This document shows, one piece after another, positions 1 to 7,374 of a stretch of DNA of 38,073 nt. This DNA is from Lewinellaceae bacterium. Lineage in GTDB: Bacteria; Bacteroidota; Bacteroidia; Chitinophagales; Saprospiraceae. The notes under the pieces are model-generated. The model ran no database searches. It was not told where the DNA came from and saw nothing but the letters and a program-made list of their open reading frames with translations. How positions within the stretch are numbered: position 1 is the first letter of the stretch; each line of letters begins with the position of its first letter. The position numbers and the translations under genes were made by a program. Location: the NCBI GenBank assembly GCA_947459655.1, contig CANHEE010000015.1, positions 1-38,073 of the forward strand, read 5' to 3'.

Positions 1-3000
1 GGCGTAGTCTACCTCCTGGGCTTCGAGGCCCGTAACAAGTAAATCGTTGGCCACAACATTGAGCAATTTCTCAGGAATAAGCATATCGATACCTGCCATC
101 ATGTCAACAAATGCCTTGTTGTCAACACTTTGCAGGGACATTGTATCTGAAGTTGGCGCAGCGAAAATGGCTTCACCACGTCCTGCAGCATCGATGTTCA
201 GTGCTTTTGCTCCCTTACAGATGTTAAATTTGCCCTCAAAATTGACTTTGCCACTCACATTCTGAAGTACCAAAAGATTGCCCCTTCTCACTTTTGAAGG
301 ATCATTTACTTTGGATGAGTCCCCAAATAAAAATTGATCGGTTTTGCTATTGTATTTGAGCAAGCCACGAGTATCTATGATTGCCCTGTCTTTTCTGGCG
401 TACAACTGCATCATCGCACTGGGATAGGCGGCCGAACTTTCCTTACTGATGAACAGACCGGTGCGCATTGGCTCTCCTGCATAATTTTTAGGCTCATCGA
501 ATGGAATAGCCAGATCCTTTTTGTCCGCTTCACAGTTTATGCTAAACCATTCCTTGTAAGGTAGTTTGGGCGCATTCAAACTTGCAAAGCCCTCAAACTT
601 TAGGTTTCTTGATGAGGCAAAAAGACTGATCTTTCCCCTGTAATCAATTTTTTGATCGATCAAAAAGCTATCCTTTTCTTCAACCTCACCAGTAGCTCGG
701 GTCTCGGTTCTCTTCTCACTGCTCTGTCCCTTTCCTACCCTTGCACCAACAATATTGGAAAAAAGAATTTCCTGTTTTCGGTTGCCAATTGGGTAATCGT
801 AATATCCCGTTGCTGTGTAATTTTTTCGTCCTTTAATATCAACAGTTGCCCTATTTATGATATGGTATTTATTGACTGTATCTGCAACAATCTGCGCATT
901 CTCCAATGTGCTCATGATTCCACCCGGCTGAATGTCTACATTGCCTTTTTCTGTGTAAATGAACGCATCGCAGGACTGGATAAATGGTACTCCTCCGATT
1001 TTCAAAGCGTAGGTTTTCAAATTATAGAAAGCTGATTTACCTCTGAACGTAAGAGAATCCTGAGCAGGATCGGTAGTCTGAAATGTCGCTAGTTTGTCTT
1101 TGTCTGTTTTGAAATCGACGGTTTCATTTTTCATGTCCCACGTAAATTCAGACATGGAGGTCTGGTATTTGTTGTATGGCATAGAGGTGGAAATCTCATC
1201 GGTATTGGCCTTAAATTTACCAATCTGCTCATCGAAGTCGACCTTTCCACGGATGTTGTGGGTATCAAAGGCAAAGACATCCTCACCGATTACCTTAATT
1301 TTCATATCCATCGTATCCGATTGGGCGGAATAGGCTCCAAATGATAGCAATTTTGATGACATGGTGCCTTTTGACCAGTCAAATAGTCCCCGCCCTTTTA
1401 CTCCTTTTGGCGTGAGAATGAGCATTCCCTTCAGCGTATGGTCAGCCGCCTTGAAAAGATCAAATGGCTTTTCTTTTGTCGTGATATACATACTGTCTTT
1501 GTAGGGACGCCAATTGATGTTAACATCTGTTCCCATTACTTGCGGAACCTGTATAGCCGATTTGCGGTCCTCTGTGAGGTCAAATCGCTTTGCGGAAGCC
1601 AGCATTTGCTTCGGCTTGAAAATAATGTCTTCAGAATTGATTTCTGCTCCGAGGTAATTAACCTGACCTTTACCCAAGAAACCGGCATTGCTGAGAAAAA
1701 TCTGCCCCTTGTAATTTCCCTTTCCGGTATAAGCGGGATATCCTGCTGCAGGTGTCTGGGTGATAAAACCAAGTGAAGTATCTGCTTGAATGTTTATGGT
1801 TTCAGGGAAATCCGGAAAAATATTTGAAGAAACCATCGTTCCTTTAAACTGTATATCGTCCTTCACATAATTGTCCATGTGGTTGAAACTGAACTTATCA
1901 AGTGTAAAGTAAAACGAATCGCGACGGTAAACACCGTTCATAATTTTTCCGTCGTCGTAAAAGACATATGCATTACCACGGCTCTGGAAGGAAGGAAACA
2001 ATGGAATATCATCTCTTCCCGATTTGTTGTTGGGTGCATCTATGAGCACTACTCCTGTTGTATTTTCAATTCGGGAATTGATGCCTTTTGCTATGGGCTC
2101 ACCTTCAGGTGTTTTTTCACCTGTAGGGATAAACAAATCAAAAAATTTGACGGAATCCATCTCCACCTGAAATTTATTATAGTCGAAATGGTAGCCTTTA
2201 CCTGTTAACACACCAAATCCTGAATACAGCCTTCCGTCTAGGTCCATATCACGATTTTCCTTCATCACGAGCTTCTGGTTGTCAGGTCTGATGCCTACCT
2301 TTTGCCTGGAGCTAAACTGAAGACTACTCACACCCAGCATAGACATTTTCTTGTCTTTTAGGTTAAAAGACATATTTGATTTGTCTGTTTCAGAAACAAT
2401 TTTCAGTACATCATAATCCACCTTTTTCAAACTGGCATTGGCATAATGCATCACCTTTTCCTTAATGATGACGCGTTCTTTGTCTGCATCATAATCGATA
2501 AACCCCTTTGATACTAGATCGTATAAAAGTGTATTGATGGACTGAATATCAAAATTTGGATTCAAAGCTTTTGCAACAACAGTCGCGTCGAGGTCATATG
2601 AGCGTTCGCGTTCGGCGAGTAATTTCAATACAGCAACGGGGTTGGTACTGGCAATCGACTGCAGTTTGCGGTACTCCGTTTCATCAAAATACTTGAATGA
2701 CTCAAGCTGCACTTTATTGGCAACATTGCTCAGGGAAAACTTCCTTTCGCCAATGACAATCGAATCCTTATCGAGATACCAGTCCAAATTGTTGCAGTCT
2801 ATCAAAGATTTGTGGAATGAGTCGGAAAATGGATTTCTGTCAGAACCGCGCTCACCACGGGTAAGGTGCAACTCTCGCTTCACTACGTCAAATTTAAAAT
2901 TGACGGATGGGTGAAATATGGAGTCCGTTCCGACATATATGACAGACTGCACACGTTCACCAGCAACAAGTTCTCCCTTTCTAATGGCAAAACCTTCGGC

Positions 3001-4008
3001 AACCGCTTTGAATTTTAGGTTCTGCTTTTCATCCAGGATATTGATCTGAGCCTTTACTTTTTTGGATCCATAGCCACGCACAGTTGTGCCCTCCAGCCTG
3101 AAACCACCAACAAATTCTACACCTTGCCCAAGGTTTTTGATTTTTAGTACAGCCTCAGCAGACCTGAATCGCGGGTATGATGCTTCGTTTCTATTTTCGG
3201 TAACTAATTTGTCCTCGAAACTACCGCTGATGTCTCCCTCTGGAAAAAGGGTTGGATAATGCAGAAAACCCTTTTCGATTTCATAGCCCCCTTTTTTCAT
3301 TTCAATGACATAGTCGCCTTCAAACTTACAGTAAACATCTTTAAGCGCAAACCTATCCCACTGTGCCTTCCCGTTTTGTCCTCTAAAAATCTGCTCTAGT
3401 GGATAAAATTTACCACCGGTGTCGTAGATAAAAATGGAATCTTTCTTGTTTTTACACACCAGATTCAGTTTATCGTAAACAATGAATGGAGCTTTATTTT
3501 CATATTTCAATTCAAAAACATTGGTTCCGGCCATCCAGATTGTACCACCGTCACTTAATCGAAGTGCATTTTTATCAAAAAAATCAAAAGAGAAACTCAG
3601 GAAAGTCTGAACAGGAGTGAGTTTTCTTTTTTCAATATCTTTGAGCATGGCACTTACAACCTCATGCCAGCGGATAAAACGCTTTTCGCCAAATTCGCCT
3701 TTTTTTATTGCCTGCAAAGTTCTCAGATAGTCTTTGAAAAACGGATTGGGTGTCAGTTTTTGCGTCAACATTTCATTTGACAACTCAATGATTTTAGCAA
3801 TTTCGTTTTCTGAAAACGCCTCTGATTTCCATTGCTTTTTAAAGGTCTGATACAAGTCTTCCATCTCAGTTGTTTTACTTACTGTGATGAAATCTTCCAT
3901 CTGTTTGATAAACTCACCCTTGTCGCTTGAAAACTTATCAATGCGGGTCTGCGCTGATATTGCAGAGAAAAACAAACCAAAACCAAGTAGTATTGAAAAT
4001 CGTAACAT
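1..4008 (-). CDS. Giant exported protein of unknown function, C-terminus beyond the window
   Basis: An uninterrupted minus-strand frame starts at ATG 4008 and stays open to base 1, giving 1336 codons with no stop, so the C-terminus lies outside the window. The first 20 residues (MLRFSILLGFG..., ending AISAQ) look like a Sec signal peptide, so export to the periplasm or outer membrane is likely. After about 400 mixed residues comes a short helical stretch (about 450-515), then a long beta-rich region of alternating polar and hydrophobic residues. That region has recurring phrases of the GKGNYKG, GKGQVNY and VKGRGLFDW kind, reminiscent of beta-taco or AsmA/LptA-like proteins; this likeness is only an impression. 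A charged insert (SSEKRTETRATGEVEEKD) sits near residue 1100. There are no catalytic motifs I recognise. It lies 123 bases downstream of prmA on the same strand, with no clear promoter between. I do not recognise the family; confidence applies to the gene being real. Confidence 0.9.
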   Translation of the reverse strand, partial: MLRFSILLGFGLFFSAISAQTRIDKFSSDKGEFIKQMEDFITVSKTTEMEDLYQTFKKQWKSEAFSENEIAKIIELSNEMLTQKLTPNPFFKDYLRTLQAIKKGEFGEKRFIRWHEVVSAMLKDIEKRKLTPVQTFLSFSFDFFDKNALRLSDGGTIWMAGTNVFELKYENKAPFIVYDKLNLVCKNKKDSIFIYDTGGKFYPLEQIFRGQNGKAQWDRFALKDVYCKFEGDYVIEMKKGGYEIEKGFLHYPTLFPEGDISGSFEDKLVTENRNEASYPRFRSAEAVLKIKNLGQGVEFVGGFRLEGTTVRGYGSKKVKAQINILDEKQNLKFKAVAEGFAIRKGELVAGERVQSVIYVGTDSIFHPSVNFKFDVVKRELHLTRGERGSDRNPFSDSFHKSLIDCNNLDWYLDKDSIVIGERKFSLSNVANKVQLESFKYFDETEYRKLQSIASTNPVAVLKLLAERERSYDLDATVVAKALNPNFDIQSINTLLYDLVSKGFIDYDADKERVIIKEKVMHYANASLKKVDYDVLKIVSETDKSNMSFNLKDKKMSMLGVSSLQFSSRQKVGIRPDNQKLVMKENRDMDLDGRLYSGFGVLTGKGYHFDYNKFQVEMDSVKFFDLFIPTGEKTPEGEPIAKGINSRIENTTGVVLIDAPNNKSGRDDIPLFPSFQSRGNAYVFYDDGKIMNGVYRRDSFYFTLDKFSFNHMDNYVKDDIQFKGTMVSSNIFPDFPETINIQADTSLGFITQTPAAGYPAYTGKGNYKGQIFLSNAGFLGKGQVNYLGAEINSEDIIFKPKQMLASAKRFDLTEDRKSAIQVPQVMGTDVNINWRPYKDSMYITTKEKPFDLFKAADHTLKGMLILTPKGVKGRGLFDWSKGTMSSKLLSFGAYSAQSDTMDMKIKVIGEDVFAFDTHNIRGKVDFDEQIGKFKANTDEISTSMPYNKYQTSMSEFTWDMKNETVDFKTDKDKLATFQTTDPAQDSLTFRGKSAFYNLKTYALKIGGVPFIQSCDAFIYTEKGNVDIQPGGIMSTLENAQIVADTVNKYHIINRATVDIKGRKNYTATGYYDYPIGNRKQEILFSNIVGARVGKGQSSEKRTETRATGEVEEKDSFLIDQKIDYRGKISLFASSRNLKFEGFASLNAPKLPYKEWFSINCEADKKDLAIPFDEPKNYAGEPMRTGLFISKESSAAYPSAMMQLYARKDRAIIDTRGLLKYNSKTDQFLFGDSSKVNDPSKVRRGNLLVLQNVSGKVNFEGKFNICKGAKALNIDAAGRGEAIFAAPTSDTMSLQSVDNKAFVDMMAGIDMLIPEKLLNVVANDLLVTGLEAQEVDYA

Positions 4009-4131
4009 TAATAATTGAGAGTTAGTGATTAGAAACCAAGCCAATTAGAAAAATTCATTCAGGGTTTTGTTCCCAACGCAGGTATTTTGAAAAATATTTT
4101 GTTAGATATTGACGAAGAGCGCTCATTTTAA

Positions 4132-4974
4132 TCAAATGTCCGTCAGTTGTTTCTCCGCACGAATGCTAATCCAATCTCCTTCCTTCATGGTATTCTGGTA
4201 TACCAATCCATTTTGCAGGAGTTCATTTTTAACATGCATTTCATCAGAGCCCAAAAAACCAGAAATAATAAGCTGCCCACCGGGAACCAATTTTTCCCTG
4301 AGGGTTTGCAACGACGACACAACAATATTGCGGTTGATATTGGCAAGTATGACATCGAAGTCTCCGTAGTGGACGTCAAGGAGTGTACCATGAATGGACT
4401 TTACCTGCGGAGTGGAATTCATCTCTGCATTTCTTAAGCAACTTTCAAAGGCCGGCCATTCGTTGTCCACTGCAATGACCTCTGTAGCACCCATTTTTGA
4501 AGCGAGAATGGACAAAACCGCAGTTCCGCATCCAAAATCAAAAACACGTTTGTTTAAGAAGTGATTTTTGCGCATTTGCTGTATCATCAGTCGGGTTGTC
4601 TCGTGATGTCCTGTTCCGAAAGCCATATTGGGTTCAATAACGATTTCGTAGTGGACATTTTTCATCGGCTCGTGAAAATCTGCCCGAATTGCGCAGAAGT
4701 CATCTATTTGTAAGGGCTGAAAACCTGACTCCCATAATTCATTCCAGTTTTGAGACTCAATTTCCTGCATACTACATTTAATTTGCAACTGACCATGTAA
4801 TCTCTTTACTTCTGCCTCTATTCCTTCGTTGTAGTCTGTAACTCTAATGTACGCACTTATACCATCCTGATGTTCTTCAAAAGTATCAAAAGGCAAATCA
4901 CTCAGCAATGCAATAATGATTTCATTTAGCTCAGGATTGTTGTCAGTACGTATACAGTAGTAGTTATTGTTCAA
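4132..4974 (-). CDS. prmA: Ribosomal protein L11 methyltransferase PrmA
   Basis: PrmA transfers methyl groups from S-adenosylmethionine to ribosomal protein L11 in the cytoplasm. The 280-residue product shows the PrmA hallmark AFGTGHHETT (about residues 118-127), followed by the SAM-binding motif FDFGCGTAVLSIL (about 145-157) and the ILANINRN active-site segment near residue 210. GCGTAVL, rather than GCGTGVL, is to my knowledge a normal variant in this phylum. The N-terminal substrate domain is shorter and more divergent than in E. coli. The start is a TTG at 4974. No ATG lies between it and the pgk stop, and the frame is continuous with that of pgk across the pgk TAA (57 bases upstream), so TTG is the best start, though not certain. 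Gene order and spacing suggest cotranscription with pgk. Confidence 0.93.
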   Translation of the reverse strand: MNNNYYCIRTDNNPELNEIIIALLSDLPFDTFEEHQDGISAYIRVTDYNEGIEAEVKRLHGQLQIKCSMQEIESQNWNELWESGFQPLQIDDFCAIRADFHEPMKNVHYEIVIEPNMAFGTGHHETTRLMIQQMRKNHFLNKRVFDFGCGTAVLSILASKMGATEVIAVDNEWPAFESCLRNAEMNSTPQVKSIHGTLLDVHYGDFDVILANINRNIVVSSLQTLREKLVPGGQLIISGFLGSDEMHVKNELLQNGLVYQNTMKEGDWISIRAEKQLTDI

Positions 4975-5031
4975 AAGTAAAGGTTTATTGTCGAGAATGA
5001 AGTAAAATCGGTTGGTATTGATCAGAATAAT

Positions 5032-6234
5032 TTAATCTAGGATAGCTTTTACTCCCGGAAGTTCTTTTCCCTCAAGAAATTCCAGCATGGCACCTCCACC
5101 GGTAGAAACAAAACTCACCTCATCTGCTTTTCCTGCTTTATTGATTGCCGAGGCAGAATCACCACCGCCAATCAGAGAGAAGGCACCATTACTTGTAGCC
5201 CTTACAACGGCATCTGCTATGGCATTTGTCCCTTTTGCAAAATTGGAAAACTCAAATACCCCCATCGGTCCATTCCAAAGTATTGTTTTGCTTTCCAGAA
5301 TAGCCTCCGTGAATGTTTTGATTGATTCCGGACCAATATCCAGTCCCATCCACCCTTCGGGAATTTCTCCCATAGCGGCTATTTTTTGATTGGCCTCGTT
5401 ACTGAATCCATCTGCGACAACATTGTCGACTGGCAACAAAAGTTCAACACCCTTTTCCCTCGCTTTTTTTATGATCGCAACTGCTGTTTCTAGTCGGTCG
5501 GACTCCAGAAGTGAGGTTCCAATATTCCCTCCCATAGCTTTTGAAAATGTATAGGCCATTCCGCCTCCGATTATGAGTGTATCAACGCTGTCAAGCAGTT
5601 TCTCCAGAAGCAATATTTTATCAGATACCTTTGCTCCTCCAACAATGGCAACGTAGGGCCTGGCAGGATTTTTCAATACTTTGCTACCATTCCGCACCTC
5701 TGCATCCATCAGGTAGCCAAAACATTTGTGATCTCTGTCAAAATATTGTGCAACCGTAGTTGTTGAGGCATGGGCACGGTGAGCAGTGCCAAAAGCATCA
5801 TTGACATAAACATCGCCCAAAGAGGCCAATTTTTTCGCAAATTCGACATCACCTTTCTTTTCCTCCTTGTGAAAACGGGTATTTTCAAGCATCAACACCT
5901 CTCCGGGTAGCAACGCTGCAGACATGGTACTGGCTTTCTCTCCTGTGGTTTCTTCACAAAACTTAACTTCTACACCCAGCACTTCAGAGAGATGTGGTAT
6001 CAAATGCTTCATAGTAAACCGACCGTAATCAATAGAACCATCCGGTAAAAGTTTTTCATCAGGTCGTCCAAAATGGGACATCAGGATAATGGATCCACCT
6101 TCCTTCAGAATGTGCCTAAGCGTTGGCAAAGCTGCCTGTATCCTCGTATCATCGGTAATGCGAAACTGCTTGTCAACTGGAACATTGAAGTCTACACGTA
6201 CCAGTGCTCTTTTGCCTTTAAAATTGATGTTCAT
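5032..6234 (-). CDS. pgk: Phosphoglycerate kinase
   Basis: Phosphoglycerate kinase converts 1,3-bisphosphoglycerate and ADP to 3-phosphoglycerate and ATP in glycolysis, and runs in reverse in gluconeogenesis. The 400-residue protein is full length. It begins with the characteristic [14 protein letters not shown] stretch (about residues 7-20) and has the SHFGRP substrate motif near residue 54, an [13 protein letters not shown] segment, GGAKVSDKI, and the C-terminal [13 protein letters not shown] and [15 protein letters not shown] nucleotide-binding loops. ATG 6234 is the only reasonable start because a TAA lies in frame four codons upstream. The N-terminus is a few residues shorter than many relatives. 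It sits between ctlX (77 bases upstream) and prmA (57 bases downstream), all on the minus strand. I see no exact -7 box in the upstream gap; TAATATTG near 6270 is one base off. Confidence 0.98.
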   Translation of the reverse strand: MNINFKGKRALVRVDFNVPVDKQFRITDDTRIQAALPTLRHILKEGGSIILMSHFGRPDEKLLPDGSIDYGRFTMKHLIPHLSEVLGVEVKFCEETTGEKASTMSAALLPGEVLMLENTRFHKEEKKGDVEFAKKLASLGDVYVNDAFGTAHRAHASTTTVAQYFDRDHKCFGYLMDAEVRNGSKVLKNPARPYVAIVGGAKVSDKILLLEKLLDSVDTLIIGGGMAYTFSKAMGGNIGTSLLESDRLETAVAIIKKAREKGVELLLPVDNVVADGFSNEANQKIAAMGEIPEGWMGLDIGPESIKTFTEAILESKTILWNGPMGVFEFSNFAKGTNAIADAVVRATSNGAFSLIGGGDSASAINKAGKADEVSFVSTGGGAMLEFLEGKELPGVKAILD

Positions 6235-6294
6235 AAATGTCTCTATTTAAATTTGTCTCTCAGCAATATTAGGAATGGCAGAAATGTCTATTGA

Positions 6295-6314
6295 TAAAGC
6301 GGGTGGGCGCTTTA
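6295..6314 (-). terminator. Short hairpin over the ctlX stop codon, possible weak terminator
   Basis: Perfect 7-base arms (TAAAGCG at 6295-6301 and CGCTTTA at 6308-6314) enclose a 6-base loop and include the ctlX TAA. No T-run follows on the minus strand, so it may slow transcription or protect RNA between ctlX and pgk rather than terminate efficiently. Confidence 0.3.
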
Positions 6315-7256
6315 AATTGCATGCTCCATTTTTCGTTGGCAAAACACTTCAGCCATCATACAACGAACTGAGCCCCCACCGTATTTTTCAATGGTATAAA
6401 TGGGTACAGTGAGTATTTTACAGTGTTTTTTAATCTGTGCTATCTGATGGTCACTCAAAGATTTACATGCCTGCTCGGACATGACGAGATATCTTTCACC
6501 GGCATCATTTCTGACCTGCAGCATGTTACCTGCAAAATGCATCATCTGATGCATACTGATTTCAACAATTTCTTTTTGTGTATCCGTTAGTGTAGCAACG
6601 ATTAGTTCTCGTTCTGAAATGTCCGGAATAGTATCCAAACATATGACACAGAAAGATTCTCCGAGTGCCATCATCACGTTGGTGTGATAGATTTCTTTAC
6701 CCTGACCATCAGTTGCACTGAAAACAATCTTTTTAAAATCGGTAACCTGACAAAAACGATCCAATATTCTCTCATCGGTTCGCGGACTAAGACAGGCATA
6801 GACTATTTTATTTTGGCGATCAAAAATCATTGAGCCGGTACCTTCCAAAAAGCGGTTTTCTGATTCAGCGGTCTCAAGGTGCACCCATTGATCAGTTACG
6901 AACTCAGATTTTATCAGATTGATGATGGATTCCTGTCTTTCCAGTCTGCGCACAGGCGCATACATGGGATAAGTTATGATGGTACCGTCCTGATGAAAAC
7001 TCACCCAGTTGTTGGGAAAAATGGCATCAGTTTTCACCGGACTTGCGCTGTCTTCTGCAACAATTACATGTACACCGGCGTCTTTGAGTTGTCGAACAAA
7101 AGCGTCAAATTCTGCTACTGCCGCCTTTTTGATTTCCGTTACTGATTTGCTGGTATCATTTGTCTGAAAAGCATTGCTTTCTGCCGTCTCCTCATTGAAT
7201 CCGAAGTTGGCAGGCCGTACCATCAGAATATGGTTTGAGGTTTGAAAAACTTCCAT
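6312..7256 (-). CDS. ctlX: Citrulline utilization hydrolase CtlX (amidinotransferase fold)
   Basis: CtlX belongs to the guanidino-group-modifying fold of arginine deiminases and amidinotransferases. Its characterised members are reported to hydrolyse citrulline, releasing ornithine. The 314 residues contain the family landmarks: FPNNWVSFH (about 80-88), the acidic EGTGSM loop (Glu138), the catalytic His191 in YHTNVMM, and the catalytic Cys299 in GGGSVRCMMAEVF near the C-terminus. All three expected active-site positions are present, so the enzyme should be active. In many Bacteroidota ctlX is near an ornithine aminotransferase; no such neighbour is here, and pgk lies downstream instead. ATG 7256 follows a minus-strand -7 box by about 25 bases. 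An older annotation would be amidinotransferase. The exact substrate in this organism is inferred from family membership. Confidence 0.88.
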   Translation of the reverse strand: MEVFQTSNHILMVRPANFGFNEETAESNAFQTNDTSKSVTEIKKAAVAEFDAFVRQLKDAGVHVIVAEDSASPVKTDAIFPNNWVSFHQDGTIITYPMYAPVRRLERQESIINLIKSEFVTDQWVHLETAESENRFLEGTGSMIFDRQNKIVYACLSPRTDERILDRFCQVTDFKKIVFSATDGQGKEIYHTNVMMALGESFCVICLDTIPDISERELIVATLTDTQKEIVEISMHQMMHFAGNMLQVRNDAGERYLVMSEQACKSLSDHQIAQIKKHCKILTVPIYTIEKYGGGSVRCMMAEVFCQRKMEHAI

Positions 7257-7279
7257 TTTAATCGCGTTGTTGAGGTGGG

Positions 7280-7287
7280 CAAATATA
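7280..7287 (-). promoter_or_regulatory. -7 promoter box for ctlX
   Basis: On the minus strand this reads TATATTTG followed by CCC, an exact match to the Bacteroidota -7 consensus TAnnTTTG. It is 24 bases upstream of the ctlX ATG. No TTG is present at the usual -33 distance, so support is from the -7 box only. Confidence 0.5.
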
Positions 7288-7321
7288 GAAAAAATACTGA
7301 ACTGGAACGACGGAGAAGCAC

Positions 7322-7356
7322 AAAAAAACGCCGGTCTGCGCTGCAGGCCGGCGTTT
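7322..7356 (-). terminator. Rho-independent terminator of the DUF5689 lipoprotein gene
   Basis: Perfect 9-base GC-rich arms (AAACGCCGG at 7326-7334 and CCGGCGTTT at 7348-7356) enclose 13 bases. On the minus strand the stem is followed by seven T. It lies just after the stop of the lipoprotein gene and before the ctlX promoter. Confidence 0.9.
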
Positions 7357-7374
7357 GCAAATAGTACTTATCAA

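Noticed and set aside
47-2914. Several forward-strand open frames of 70-130 codons
   Set aside because: They lie antisense to the continuous 1336-codon minus-strand gene, have no family likeness, and show composition expected of a shadow frame.
4973-4980. TACTTTTG on the minus strand as a promoter for prmA
   Set aside because: It overlaps the chosen TTG start, so transcription from it would begin inside the coding region. The sequence is kept only as a caveat on the start.
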